From Chitinophagaceae bacterium (GTDB taxonomy: Bacteria > Bacteroidota > Bacteroidia > Chitinophagales > Chitinophagaceae), in the NCBI GenBank assembly GCA_016722465.1, contig JADKJC010000013.1:992001-1056000 (forward strand): a stretch of DNA of 64,000 bases. The letters are read 5' to 3'. Below, piece by piece: positions 8,844 to 19,016 of this stretch. How positions within the stretch are numbered: position 1 is the first letter of the stretch; each line of letters begins with the position of its first letter. The position numbers and the translations under genes were made by a program. Under the pieces are notes generated by a model that saw nothing but the letters and a program-made list of their open reading frames with translations, made no database searches and was not told where the DNA came from.

Positions 8844-9754
8844 GCCATCAATTACTGGATATATTACCCGAAGTACAACAGGCATTGCAGGAAGGAAGAC
8901 CAGTAGTAGCGCTGGAGTCAACCATCATTTCCCACGGTATGCCCTACCCCAAAAATATAGAGACGGCGCTGGCGGTGGAGGCGGTTGTAAGGCGACATGG
9001 CGCTGTGCCGGCTACCATTGCCATTATGAATGGCAAATGCCATGTGGGTTTATCAGCGGCTGAGATAGAACTATTTGCTAAAGAAAAAAATGTATGGAAA
9101 GTAAGCCTCAGGGACATTCCCTATGTGCTTACGAAGAATTTATATGGCGCCACTACGGTAGCTGCTACCATGCGAATTGCATCTATAGCAGGTATTAAAG
9201 TATTTGTAACCGGGGGTATTGGCGGTGTACACCGTGGTGCGGAGAACAGTATGGACATATCTGCCGACTTAACAGAGATGGCACAAACATCTGTGGCAGT
9301 TGTATCAGCAGGAGTAAAATCAATCCTCGATATTGAACTTACTCTTGAATATTTAGAAACAAAAGGCATACCTGTAGTTACTTTTAGACAGGACGAGTTC
9401 CCCAGTTTTTATTCGAGCAAAAGCGGCTACAGCAGCCCGTTACGCCTGGATAGTACAGATGAAATTGCTAAAATGCTGTATACGAAATGGCAGCTGGGAT
9501 TGCAGGGATCTGTATTAATTGCCAATCCTGTACCACCACAATTTGAAGTAAGCAAAGAAGAAATGGAAGTACATATCCTGGAGGCACTTGCTGCTGCAGA
9601 TAAACACCAGGTAAAAGGGAAGCACATTACCCCCTTCCTGCTGCAATACATTGCCGAACATACCAAAGGCGAAAGCCTGGAAGCCAATATTTCGCTGATA
9701 CTGCACAATGCTAAAATTGGAGCAGGAATAGCAGTTGGTTATGCTGCCTTGTAA
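8840..9754 (+). CDS. psuG: Pseudouridine-5'-phosphate glycosidase PsuG
   Basis: Breaks the C-glycosidic bond of pseudouridine 5'-phosphate to give uracil and ribose 5-phosphate. The 304-residue protein shows the family pattern throughout: VVALESTIISHGMPYP, TIAIMNGKCHVGLS, the long block KNLYGATTVAATMRIA followed by VFVTGGIGGVHRGAE and DISADLTEM, then VSAGVKSILDIELTLEYLE, FPSFYSSKSG and LIANPVPP. It is coupled to psuK by a 4-base overlap. A nucleoside transporter, common in such loci, is not adjacent. Confidence 0.93.
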   Translation: MSHQLLDILPEVQQALQEGRPVVALESTIISHGMPYPKNIETALAVEAVVRRHGAVPATIAIMNGKCHVGLSAAEIELFAKEKNVWKVSLRDIPYVLTKNLYGATTVAATMRIASIAGIKVFVTGGIGGVHRGAENSMDISADLTEMAQTSVAVVSAGVKSILDIELTLEYLETKGIPVVTFRQDEFPSFYSSKSGYSSPLRLDSTDEIAKMLYTKWQLGLQGSVLIANPVPPQFEVSKEEMEVHILEALAAADKHQVKGKHITPFLLQYIAEHTKGESLEANISLILHNAKIGAGIAVGYAAL

Positions 9755-9878
9755 GTATCCCGTTTAAATGAACTCCCATTACAACACTGACACAGTAACC
9801 GGTTTATCCTGATCAGCATTAAAAACTGTATTTCCCCAGTTGGATGGAGGTTGCTTCTTTTGTGGAATGACAACTGTA

Positions 9879-11480
9879 TTACTTTACAATCCGCTTTGTA
9901 ACTTTCTCCCCTGCTGCGTTACTAAGTTCAATAAAATAAATTCCCGCCGCCCAATAAGCTGATGGTAATTGAATGGTATTAGAACCTGCTGCCAGATGTA
10001 CAGATGACCATTGCAAAAGCCTGCCCGTCATATCCATTACCTTCATTCCAATGTTTTGCTCTTGCCGGGATTGAATGACCATGTCATTATTATTTAAAGG
10101 ATTTGAAAATGAAGTGATGTTAAAGGATGCCGTTAAATTGGAAGGGTAATCTGTACAGGCGCCAGTATTGGGAATATTTTTATCGATCCAGTCCAGGCGG
10201 GATGCAAGCCATGTCTTCAATGTTTGTATCTCCCCTTCATAAGTGGTGGCAATTGGCTGGGGATTGGGCCATACATACTGACCCAACGTTGGCCATTGCT
10301 GAAAATGCCGTTGCCTCGCTTCTGCTGTAAGTGAAGCAACAGAATCAATTACATGATTAAGATGGCCAGGGTGAAGTGCAGTAGTTCTTAACGCCTTCCA
10401 CCTGCAGCGGAGATTATTTTTAAAACTGGTATCGGCCAGCAGTTGGCCCCACCAAAAGGGTACCTGCCAGAAATCACCCGGGCAAACCGTATTAAATTGG
10501 TAAGCCCACCCATCAACGTTACTGCCGTTACAGTAATCGGCATTCCTGAAAGCAAGATCATAATCCCAAACCGGGCCTGCATTGATCTTTCCATTTTTAC
10601 TGTACCTGTCTTTATAAAAAAAACTGCTGAGCCGGTAACCATCCACATTACGGCTTGCTTCATTCACAATAAAATAATCAATAAAAGAATTTTCATCTGC
10701 AAATTTTCGCCAGCCATTTTGCTTGTCCTGGTAATTGATATGATGCAATGCATCTTCAAAACTGTCTGTGTAAGCCTTAATATAAGCCTTTTGCTCCAGC
10801 GTAATGTTAGTGACCTTTGGATAAATATAACTGTACTGTATACTGCCTCCGCCTGCAGGATAACGGGAAAACCATCCGTCGGCTTCTTTATCAATACTAA
10901 AGATATAACCACCTGTTACGGCATCACCACTATTGTCGGTATTGCTCATGGAAGGAACATTTACCCTGCCTGCTTTTCTTTTTATTTTTTCCATAAATAC
11001 GTAAATGCCTTTGTATGCCCCATTAACGACCACTTCCACATAACGGCAATTGGCAGCCCAGTGTCCAAACTCACGGCTGAGTGTGTAAGCAAGAAAATTA
11101 TGCAGGAGTGTTTTATCACTGTAAGGCGCATACAGCACCCAGTCGCTTTCGGAAGGCAAACCAAACAATGATTTATTGACCGACCCGCCAGTGCTGTTCC
11201 ACAATTCAATGCTGTAAGATTTCATCGGGAACATTTGTGATGATTGGCCCCTTATCTCAATGCCTATCTTTCCATTGTAATGATTGAAAGAGTCTGTGAT
11301 ATTATTTCTTGCGTTGTTGCCATTAAAGATGATGCCCATATCGGCCATGATCTTTGGATCATCCTGAATGTCCTGCCCGTTTGTATTGATCACAATTAAA
11401 GGAAGATTAGAAGAACTGAGTTGTGCCTGGATCAATGTAAACAGGAAGAGTGATGGGATAAAGAGCAGTATCTTTTTCAT
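9879..11480 (-). CDS. CotH-kinase family protein with T9SS sorting domain
   Basis: A 533-residue secreted protein. It has a signal peptide (MKKILLFIPSLFLFTLIQAQ), then a CotH kinase-like domain over about residues 60-400 with IEIRGQSSQMFPMKSYSIEL, LYAPYSDKTLLHNFLAYTLS, YKGIYVFMEKIKR and GPVWDYDLAF. The last 85 residues are a type A T9SS C-terminal domain (MKVMDMTGRLLQWSS to GIYFIELSNAAGEKVTKRIVK). CotH proteins are atypical protein kinases in spore coats; in Bacteroidota the surface role is unclear. It should be exported by the T9SS, several parts of which lie in this window. It follows the beta-helix gene by 127 bases on the same strand. Confidence 0.85.
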   Translation of the reverse strand: MKKILLFIPSLFLFTLIQAQLSSSNLPLIVINTNGQDIQDDPKIMADMGIIFNGNNARNNITDSFNHYNGKIGIEIRGQSSQMFPMKSYSIELWNSTGGSVNKSLFGLPSESDWVLYAPYSDKTLLHNFLAYTLSREFGHWAANCRYVEVVVNGAYKGIYVFMEKIKRKAGRVNVPSMSNTDNSGDAVTGGYIFSIDKEADGWFSRYPAGGGSIQYSYIYPKVTNITLEQKAYIKAYTDSFEDALHHINYQDKQNGWRKFADENSFIDYFIVNEASRNVDGYRLSSFFYKDRYSKNGKINAGPVWDYDLAFRNADYCNGSNVDGWAYQFNTVCPGDFWQVPFWWGQLLADTSFKNNLRCRWKALRTTALHPGHLNHVIDSVASLTAEARQRHFQQWPTLGQYVWPNPQPIATTYEGEIQTLKTWLASRLDWIDKNIPNTGACTDYPSNLTASFNITSFSNPLNNNDMVIQSRQEQNIGMKVMDMTGRLLQWSSVHLAAGSNTIQLPSAYWAAGIYFIELSNAAGEKVTKRIVK

Positions 11481-11560
11481 CCGGCTGTAGTTTCAACAAA
11501 ATTAATTGATTTGATATTGTAAATTATTAAGAGGAAAAGTGATACTCCTCATAAAAAAAT

Positions 11561-11577
11561 CGGCTGATCAACAGCCG
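11561..11577 (-). terminator. Rho-independent terminator of the beta-helix gene
   Basis: On the minus strand a CGGCTG/CAGCCG stem with a 5-base loop is followed by ATTTTTTT. It lies about 30 bases past the stop of the 11608-16149 gene. A perfect palindrome CCTTCTAGAAGG (11581-11592) sits between the two. Confidence 0.6.
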
Positions 11578-11607
11578 GCACCTTCTAGAAGGAAGTAAAC
11601 AGAATAA

Positions 11608-14600
11608 TTATTTTATTTTAACTGCCCTGAGGGTTCTGATAACATTACCCTGCACCAGTTTTACAATGTATAAACCGGTAGCGAAATGTTGTCCAAAAGA
11701 AACAGGTTGCTGTGGATTACCAGAAGCAGCAAATACAATTTTTCCATCTGCTGTAGTAACTGTTACCAATGTTCTTTCATTCGTTCCGCCCTTCAATACC
11801 AGCTCAAATGCAGCTACGGATGGATTGGGATAAATAATCATATCCAGTTCCTTCTTTTCCCTAACAACCATCCTGCCTGCAGTAAAAAAAGCCCTTCCTA
11901 CGGTTGGTGTAAGTGTAATGGTTTTTAATGCTACACACCCATTGGCATCTGTAACAGTATAAGTATGTACACCGGCTGCAACATTGGCAAATGAACCGGT
12001 ACCGATATATGGCGCAGTGCCACCGGTAGCTGTAACCGTAACAGTAGTGCTGGTATTGGTGGCAGTAATTGCACCTGCTGAAGCATTTACCTGCAGGGCT
12101 GCAGATGGCTGACTTGTTTTTACGGCAGCCGTAGCCGTATTGTTAGCAGCATCAGTTACAGTGAAATAATTGACTGCTGAAATTTTCCTGGTTGTATCAA
12201 GTGTTACCAACTGGTTATTATTTGAGCTGTAATAGAATACATTATTAAGGTCATTTTCAAAACCACCAAATGGATACATATTAGTGCCAATTAAATTATT
12301 GGTAGCTCCCAGTTCAAAGAATGCGATGTTATCGATATAGGTTGTGCCGGATGTTTGAGGTATTTCAATTAAAAAACTGGCCGCTGCTTCAGTAGTGGGC
12401 GCAGTGAAAATAAATTCGTGCTCAACCCTTGTTGTTCCATATGCAGCCAGTTGCTTTGCAGTAAGTGCAGATAACGGCGAAAAAGTTTGCCTCAGGGAAA
12501 CCCTCAGGCTTCCATTGGCCGTGGTACCCAGCGTACTGAACCGCAATGCATATTTTTTACTGGCACTAACTGACCCTACCGTATAATAAACAAGTGTGTA
12601 GCTATTGGCAATGGATACCGGGAAAACAATTTTCATAGCGCCTTTACCGGCATTAACTGTATAATTACCGGTTCCTGTATAAGGCGGCAGGCCGCCGGCA
12701 GCCGTTACAGTCAGCATTGCAGTACCATCATAGCATTTAATTACTGGATTTGTGGCAGCTACGGTTAAAATTGAAGCTGGTGAGGCGATGGTTACCGTGG
12801 TAGTGGCCAAACATCCCTTTGCATCCGTAACTGTGTAAGTATAAGTACCGGCACTAACGTTGCTGATAACACCAGTACCGATATATGGAGCAGTGCCACC
12901 TGTAGCATTGATACTTACAGCTGTAGTGCCTCCAAATGTTGCGATGGTACCTGCAGTAGCAGCAGCAAGCAATGGTGCCAATGGTTGTGTTACAGTTACT
13001 GAAACGGTATTGACTGCACCGGCTGCATCCCTCACCGTATAGGTATAAGTACCGGCAATAACATTGTTAAAAACACCCGTACCTGTATAAGGAGGAATAC
13101 CACCTGTAGCTTTGAGGATTACAGCAGTGCTGCCGCCGTAACAACTGATTGCCGAAACAGATGCAATTGCCTTAAGTGGCAAAGGTTGTTTGATTGTGAT
13201 GGTAACACTTGCAACACAGCCCCTGGCATCTTTTACATCATAGGTATAAGTACCGGCAAAAACATTGGTATAGGTAAGTATGCCATTATAGGGAGGAGTG
13301 CCACCTGTAGCCGATACGGAAACAGAAGTGACACCTCCAAATATATAAATATTGCCGGTGCTGACGGTTGCAGCAAGGGGAGCAGCAGGCTGAGTAACCG
13401 CAACAGTAGCACTGGCAGTTACACCCCGAAGATCCTGTACCGTATATGTATAAGTACCTGCGGTTACATTAAATGTGCCTGTTCCGGTATAAGGAGGAAT
13501 GCCACCGGCAGCCGTAACAGTTATTGTGGCTGTTCCTCCAAAACAACTGATGCCCGATGATACCGTCCTTGCAGACAGTGGCTGCCTTAACACTGCCGTA
13601 TCCTTAATGAGTATTTTAGCACTAAAAGGTTCCAGCGTGATGGTGCCGGTATAATAAGCTGCATCAACCCCAACATAGTTGGCGCCAAGATTGATAGTTT
13701 GTGGAGTGCTGCCTGCATTGTATTCAAAACGCAGGTAGTCATCTAAATTGTAAACAAGGGCATCGGCTTCATAAAACTCAATATTGTCGATATAGGTAGT
13801 ACCCGAGTTCTGTTCTATTTCAATTACAAAACTGGCCCCTGCATCTGTTGAAGGTGCGGCAAATAATACCTCGTGTTTTTTTACCGTTGTATCAAATACC
13901 TTTATCTGCACAGGGGTAAGGGCCGTATATGGAGATACCGTTTTTCTTAAATAAATCCGGATGATACCATTGGCAGTAGTGCCCAATGTGCTAAACCTCA
14001 GCACATAGTTTTTAGCAGCAGTTACAGCACCCACCGAAGCATACAACAATACATAGCGGTTTGCTACAGGTGATGCAAATTCCACTTTCAATCCCCCGCC
14101 TGCTATCTTATTGGTATTATCCCAGTTTGCACTTGCATTGGTGCCGTACACAGTAACCCCATTGGCATTACTGGTAAAGGAACCATTGGCAAATAAGTTG
14201 TTACCAATAACACTTCGCAATAAATAGCCCGGGGCTTCCCTGAACGGTTTCTTTGAATTGATATCATTGTTAGAAAATGCCCGCCATCCATTTAATGATT
14301 GTGGCGATAGCGGTACTGTGGCACCGCCGCTTGTTGAATATACTTCGTAAGTAAAGCCAACCTCATTACCCCTGCTATGATAGTTACTGTCTATATCGCC
14401 CAATGACTGCAATACTGATTGTATTGTTGTTGGCACCGGCTCATTTAGTGCAGCATTGGTATAATACAAATTCCGCTGGGTATTGAATTTGGGATAAAAA
14501 ATATTGTTTTTTATCTTCAGGTTGCTGATAGTACCCCAGGGCCAGCGCATAAAGCTCACCGCATTGAGTGTATTAAAACAGGTATTACCCGTGATGTTGA

Positions 14601-16149
14601 TATTCGTTGGATTGTTGCAATGAATACCGTTTTTGCCAATATTGAAGATAGTATTGTTGATTACATCCACATTCATAATCTGCCCATCTAAATAAATGCC
14701 GGATACATAAGCAGCTGTTGAGGACCGCCCGTCCGGTGCACCAATACCATTCATTACGATATTACTGCTGATTACCCTGTTGGTATAGTACACATCGGTA
14801 TTATTACCCTGCGGCACCCAGGTATAAATACCGCCACCATCGTCTTTATTAAAACCAAAATAATTAACCACGTTGTTTTTAACCAATGCATTACTGCCGT
14901 CAAACTCAATGCCTACATAACCCGTGCTGTCAACTTTATTGTTTTCAATCAATACATTGGTGGCCACATCAACCGATATGCCTTTATAAGAGTTGGCGCC
15001 ATTCAGGCCCATGCCCCTGATGACCCCTGTTTTTTTAACAGTGCAATTTTGAATGGCAATATTAGAATCACTAAAACAAGACATCCTGATAGCACCACTC
15101 AACAGGTTATATGTGCTCACATTCTGAATCACAATACCCGAAGCATTTTCCATATAAATGCCCATGCCCCCAATATTAGTAAAACTGCAATCCTGCACAT
15201 TAATGAAATCGGGTGTTCTTGCATAAATACCATAACTGTTGGCTCCTTCAAAAGCAATATTGCTGATGGTGATATACCTTTCAAAATTAATATTGACCAA
15301 TGCATCGGCGGTAGCGGCTTTTACACTGTAGGAAGAAGGGACATTGGCACCAAAATAAATATTGAGCAGTTTCCTTGCCGGATCAAAATACCATTCACCT
15401 TGCTGATCGAGTGTTCGTACATCCTTCTGGATAAAATAGCCGTAGTTGTTGGTGCAATCATAACTGGAGGGGTTATTGAAATTGCTGTAATAAATAATAT
15501 TGCCTGTATGACTGGTAATTTTACACCTGTCCAGCACCCATAGTTTTTTTCGTATCACTACTTCTGCACCAGTCCAGTTAATTGCGCTGGTCAATTCGTT
15601 ATCGGTGATGGATAGTGTATCATTAAAAGATTCATAACTTAAATAGCCCCCGTTGGAAGCATCTGCATTTGGATAACGGCCAATCTGCTGTGGCTGGCCA
15701 TTAACAGCAACCATATTCAGGTTAGCAGTACCAGCAGTTACTGAAGCCTGGTAAATTCCGCTGCCTACAGAAGTCCATGAAGTTGCAGACACAGCCGTAA
15801 AGCCGGTAACAACAGGATTAGCACCCGAGCCATAAGCAGTAATAACAATATGCTTTTTAAAAGCTCCGGAATTGGTTACATTGATCGTTCCATAAAAAAG
15901 ATCGCCTCTTTTAAAAAGTACACTGTCCCCTGCAACGAGGGTATTGAAAATGGAATTGAGTTTGGTGATAGTACGCCAGGGTGTGGCAGCATTTTGAGCC
16001 TGTGTACTGGTATTGGCATCATTTCCGGTGCTGGAAAAATAATAGACTTTTGCCTGGGCGGAGAGCATGCAAAATACCATAAAGCCTGCAGACAGGAATG
16101 CCCGTAGACTTTTACATCTTACAATAAAATTGCCGGTATAGAGGTGCAT
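11608..16149 (-). CDS. Giant T9SS cargo: parallel beta-helix, CBM-like domain, SprB repeats
   Basis: A 1513-residue secreted protein. In order: a basic extended signal peptide ending FCMLSAQA; a NosD/pectate-lyase-like right-handed beta-helix (about 35-640) with Asn-rich coils such as NVQDCSFTNIGGMGIYMENA and INITGNTCFN; a carbohydrate-binding-like beta-sandwich (about 650-800, ending SGTTYIDNIEFYE); a small sandwich; six SprB-like repeats (about 865-1420; consensus GGxxxVxVxATGGxPPYxGTG then AGTYTYTVTDA); and a T9SS sorting domain (IIYPNPSVAAFELVL to end). The fifth SprB repeat is split by a second, circularly permuted copy of the CBM-like domain. It is likely a surface adhesin or polysaccharide-binding/degrading protein; the catalytic activity cannot be told. 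A paralogue lies at 23548-26873. Confidence 0.85.
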   Translation of the reverse strand: MHLYTGNFIVRCKSLRAFLSAGFMVFCMLSAQAKVYYFSSTGNDANTSTQAQNAATPWRTITKLNSIFNTLVAGDSVLFKRGDLFYGTINVTNSGAFKKHIVITAYGSGANPVVTGFTAVSATSWTSVGSGIYQASVTAGTANLNMVAVNGQPQQIGRYPNADASNGGYLSYESFNDTLSITDNELTSAINWTGAEVVIRKKLWVLDRCKITSHTGNIIYYSNFNNPSSYDCTNNYGYFIQKDVRTLDQQGEWYFDPARKLLNIYFGANVPSSYSVKAATADALVNINFERYITISNIAFEGANSYGIYARTPDFINVQDCSFTNIGGMGIYMENASGIVIQNVSTYNLLSGAIRMSCFSDSNIAIQNCTVKKTGVIRGMGLNGANSYKGISVDVATNVLIENNKVDSTGYVGIEFDGSNALVKNNVVNYFGFNKDDGGGIYTWVPQGNNTDVYYTNRVISSNIVMNGIGAPDGRSSTAAYVSGIYLDGQIMNVDVINNTIFNIGKNGIHCNNPTNINITGNTCFNTLNAVSFMRWPWGTISNLKIKNNIFYPKFNTQRNLYYTNAALNEPVPTTIQSVLQSLGDIDSNYHSRGNEVGFTYEVYSTSGGATVPLSPQSLNGWRAFSNNDINSKKPFREAPGYLLRSVIGNNLFANGSFTSNANGVTVYGTNASANWDNTNKIAGGGLKVEFASPVANRYVLLYASVGAVTAAKNYVLRFSTLGTTANGIIRIYLRKTVSPYTALTPVQIKVFDTTVKKHEVLFAAPSTDAGASFVIEIEQNSGTTYIDNIEFYEADALVYNLDDYLRFEYNAGSTPQTINLGANYVGVDAAYYTGTITLEPFSAKILIKDTAVLRQPLSARTVSSGISCFGGTATITVTAAGGIPPYTGTGTFNVTAGTYTYTVQDLRGVTASATVAVTQPAAPLAATVSTGNIYIFGGVTSVSVSATGGTPPYNGILTYTNVFAGTYTYDVKDARGCVASVTITIKQPLPLKAIASVSAISCYGGSTAVILKATGGIPPYTGTGVFNNVIAGTYTYTVRDAAGAVNTVSVTVTQPLAPLLAAATAGTIATFGGTTAVSINATGGTAPYIGTGVISNVSAGTYTYTVTDAKGCLATTTVTIASPASILTVAATNPVIKCYDGTAMLTVTAAGGLPPYTGTGNYTVNAGKGAMKIVFPVSIANSYTLVYYTVGSVSASKKYALRFSTLGTTANGSLRVSLRQTFSPLSALTAKQLAAYGTTRVEHEFIFTAPTTEAAASFLIEIPQTSGTTYIDNIAFFELGATNNLIGTNMYPFGGFENDLNNVFYYSSNNNQLVTLDTTRKISAVNYFTVTDAANNTATAAVKTSQPSAALQVNASAGAITATNTSTTVTVTATGGTAPYIGTGSFANVAAGVHTYTVTDANGCVALKTITLTPTVGRAFFTAGRMVVREKKELDMIIYPNPSVAAFELVLKGGTNERTLVTVTTADGKIVFAASGNPQQPVSFGQHFATGLYIVKLVQGNVIRTLRAVKIK
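11905..13575 (-). repeat. Six SprB-like protein repeats encoded in tandem
   Basis: About 65 residues each, with alternating GG...ATGG(I/T)PPY(T/I)GTG and AGTYTYTV(T/R)DA motifs. The DNA copies are diverged, so this is an old protein-level array and not a recent tandem duplication. The fifth unit is interrupted by about 160 residues (roughly 12170-12655). Confidence 0.75.
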
Positions 16150-16848
16150 ATCAGGGATGCTGCTGTTTATTTTTCATTAACCAGGTAAATACACTTAATT
16201 TAAAATGAAGCCTGGAGGGAACAGAACAATCGTTTAAATGGTACGTAATCAAGCGGCATGTAAATAAATTACAGCACTACGGGCATCTTCGGGGGGAATA
16301 ATTATTCGGAAGAATTTGGATTCTGGTTTAAAAGGGAAACATCATATTGCTGGCATGCAAATGATTCAGGTAAAGATAAAGCAGTTTGGTTACTAAAAAT
16401 GAATAAGGATAAAAAAAATGCAGGGGTCTATTCAGCGCTCTTTTGATCATCTAAAATGGTAGGTGTATTGAGGCAATAACGAAAGTAGTCTATTGGCAAG
16501 AAAGTAAATTATAATACTTATAAATAAACTTTAAATTTTTGATTTTTAATTATTTACAAAACATATTGGCATTTTTAGTTTAAAAAGTGAGGCTTTATTT
16601 TAATACATACCGGAAATGAGAAAAGTAAAACAGGCGGTTGAACCAAAGTGGTGGGTTTTACAACCACTCTATACTGTTGACCCAATAAATCATAAATACC
16701 TGAATGCCATAAAAGTGGAGATCATGGGGAGTTTATACTAAATACAACAGTAACTTCGTTTTACTGGCGAATGCAAGCAATTGCCATTCCCTACCCTCTT
16801 GTAACAACTTATTGAGATAACCAGGTTAAACAGATATTACAGGATGTT
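16150..16848. other. 699-base non-coding region between divergent surface genes
   Basis: It lies between the starts of the beta-helix gene (minus) and the polyprenyl glycosylphosphotransferase gene (plus), so it should hold both promoters. Bases 16500-16600 are strongly A+T-rich. I see no convincing ORF, RNA gene, repeat or hairpin in it. Confidence 0.4.
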
Positions 16849-18240
16849 ATGAACAAACAACTAAAAAGCTATTTACAAAAAACACTTATAGTATTAGATC
16901 TTATAGCACTTAACATTGCTTTTTTCCTTTCCAGGTTGATATTTGAGGCCCGTATAGCTGACACATCATTCAGGGCATATCTTGAATTCTGGATTATCAT
17001 CAACACATTCTGGCTTGTAATTGCTTTTATATGCAGAACATACTCTGATAGCAATATCATCAACTTTGAAACTTTTACCAAACGTACCGCACAGGTTTAC
17101 CTGCTTTGGTTAATTGCAGTATTGTTCTACCTCTTCTTCTCCCGCCAGATTGTGGTATCAAGATATTTTACCATTGTAACCATTATCATATTTGGACTCA
17201 GCCTGTTCCTGAACCGCTTTTTATACCTTGGCATACAGAATTATTTTAAAAAACGCAACCAGCTTTTTAATAAGGTATTGATCATCGGTTATAACGAAAC
17301 TGCTAAAAAACTGGAGAATTATTTTGAGGAAGAAGGCTTTAATGCCCACCTGCTGGGCTTTATTGAAGATGAAAAAAATGTACAGGAACTAACACGCCAC
17401 CCGATAATCGCTGATATTAAAAACACCATACAAACAGCTATAGAAATGGATGTGCAGGAAATATTTTCCACTATCACACCCGAACAAAATAAGGATATCT
17501 ATACCATTATGAACAAGGCGGAATCTGAATGTATCAGGTTCAAAGTGGTTCCTGACCTTTCCATCTTTGTAAACAAACCCGTTATCATCAATTATGTAAG
17601 GGACCTTCCGGTACTTTCACTAAGAAGTGAACCGCTGGATGATGTAGGTAACCGGTTTAAGAAAAGAACACTGGATGTAATTGTCAGCTCACTGGTGGTG
17701 ATATTCATCCTCTCCTGGCTCGTGCCATTGCTGGGATTGCTCATTTTACTTGAATCGAAAGGTCCTGTCTTTTTTTCACAGGTACGTTCTGGCCGGAATA
17801 ATAAAACCTTTAAATGTTTTAAGTTCAGGAGTATGGCGGTGAATAAAGATTCTGATACCCAACAGGCCACCAAGGGCGATAAACGCATCACCAGGATTGG
17901 CCAATTCATCCGCAAAACCAGCCTCGATGAATTTCCTCAGTTCATCAATGTATTAAAAGGAGAAATGAGTTTGGTAGGCCCAAGGCCGCACATGGTTAAG
18001 CACACTACCGACTATTCAAAAATTGTAGACCAGTTTATGATCAGGCAGTTTTTAAAACCAGGCATTACCGGCTGGGCACAGGTGAATGGTTTACGTGGAG
18101 AGATTACCGATAATGAACAAATCATTAACCGGGTGAATGAAGACCTTTGGTATCTGGAGAACTGGACTATCTGGCTCGACCTGAGAATTATGTTCCTTAC
18201 AGTGTATAAAGTTTTTAAAGGTGATGAGAAAGCGTTTTAA
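16849..18240 (+). CDS. Undecaprenyl-phosphate sugar phosphotransferase (WcaJ-like)
   Basis: Starts exopolysaccharide or capsule repeat-unit synthesis by moving a sugar 1-phosphate from a nucleotide sugar onto undecaprenyl phosphate at the inner membrane. The 463-residue protein has four N-terminal membrane helices (residues 10-125), a cytoplasmic Rossmann-like linker (VLIIGYNETAKKLENYF), a fifth hydrophobic segment (VIFILSWLVPLLGLLILLES), and the C-terminal bacterial sugar transferase domain: KGPVFFSQVRSG, FKCFKFRSM, RIGQFIRKTSLDEFPQF, GEMSLVGPRPH and KPGITGWAQVNGLRGE. Length and domain order are standard. The sugar (often glucose) is not decided by sequence. It opens the surface-polysaccharide block that continues to 23.5 kb. 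Confidence 0.9.
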   Translation: MNKQLKSYLQKTLIVLDLIALNIAFFLSRLIFEARIADTSFRAYLEFWIIINTFWLVIAFICRTYSDSNIINFETFTKRTAQVYLLWLIAVLFYLFFSRQIVVSRYFTIVTIIIFGLSLFLNRFLYLGIQNYFKKRNQLFNKVLIIGYNETAKKLENYFEEEGFNAHLLGFIEDEKNVQELTRHPIIADIKNTIQTAIEMDVQEIFSTITPEQNKDIYTIMNKAESECIRFKVVPDLSIFVNKPVIINYVRDLPVLSLRSEPLDDVGNRFKKRTLDVIVSSLVVIFILSWLVPLLGLLILLESKGPVFFSQVRSGRNNKTFKCFKFRSMAVNKDSDTQQATKGDKRITRIGQFIRKTSLDEFPQFINVLKGEMSLVGPRPHMVKHTTDYSKIVDQFMIRQFLKPGITGWAQVNGLRGEITDNEQIINRVNEDLWYLENWTIWLDLRIMFLTVYKVFKGDEKAF

Positions 18241-18384
18241 ACACTGCTGTTGTAACCAATTGATTAAATTTTAATACCTGCCTTTTTCAGTCTTTCAACA
18301 ATACACCCTTACTGATGTTCCAACATTATTAAAATTGAAAGGTTGTTTTTACCGGCTAATATCTATATTTTTGAGCCACTTAAA

Positions 18385-18798
18385 ATGAATATAACAGCAG
18401 ATATAAAAGTCATCGCTTCATTGCTGCTGCTGATTTTTTCAGTAAGTGTTTTTGCTGTATGCCCCTGCAATCATAACAAAGGAAAAACACTTGAAATAAA
18501 GACCAAAAGTTGCTGTTGTAAAAAAGTGGCCCTTTCTAATACCTGCAGGAGCAAAAACAGTAACCAACAAGGCTGCCGTTGCGAAAAGAGGATTATTAAG
18601 TTTAACAGGTTGGAAAAACAGGTTTCGCCCCAAAGCACTATCAACCCGGGTATTTCAATCAACCTGTTTCTTTTTCAATACAATTGGCATGAAGTTATTG
18701 CCAACCTGGTTTCGAAAGAACCGTCAACAACACTAAAAGAAAAAAGGGGTGAACATCCTCCGGAATATTACATCAGATATCGCAGCTTAAGGATTTAA
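18385..18798 (+). CDS. Small Cys-rich exported protein of unknown function
   Basis: I start at the ATG at 18385, which begins a hydrophobic export signal ([16 protein letters not shown]); an in-frame start at 18343 adds an unlikely leader. The mature part is 110-120 residues with dense cysteines near the front (VCPCNHNK, KSCCCKK, NTCRSK, GCRCEK), then a basic region and a C-terminus PPEYYIRYRSLRI. Short exported proteins with this kind of aromatic last segment occur beside metal-efflux and TonB genes in Bacteroidota, and the cysteine clusters would suit metal binding, but no such neighbour is present, so function is open. Confidence 0.5.
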   Translation: MNITADIKVIASLLLLIFSVSVFAVCPCNHNKGKTLEIKTKSCCCKKVALSNTCRSKNSNQQGCRCEKRIIKFNRLEKQVSPQSTINPGISINLFLFQYNWHEVIANLVSKEPSTTLKEKRGEHPPEYYIRYRSLRI

Positions 18799-19016
18799 AC
18801 TACCTGGCCCTGCAAATTCTTTTTTGCAGAATTGTAAAAACGCCTGCGCCATGAATGAATTAAGAATGGTAAAACTTTTACAAACTGGCTGATTTGCTTA
18901 GGAAAAACATATTGAAGCTAAGTGCCAATCAAAAAAAATCCAAACAAGTAATTCACATTTTTTTCGTTACCTATTTTCATCCATGTGTTAAACTGGATAA
19001 ACCCGATAAATAAATC

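Noticed and set aside
10443..11171. Long plus-strand ORF (242 codons) inside the CotH gene
   Set aside because: It lies opposite a complete gene with signal peptide, domain and sorting signal; its product has no recognisable pattern.
11905..13575. Regularly spaced repeats that might suggest a CRISPR array
   Set aside because: They code for SprB-like protein repeats in one open frame and the DNA units are diverged.
15049..15543. Plus-strand ORF opposite the beta-helix domain
   Set aside because: A mirror of the Asn/Ile-rich repeat coding; composition is an artefact of the opposite strand.
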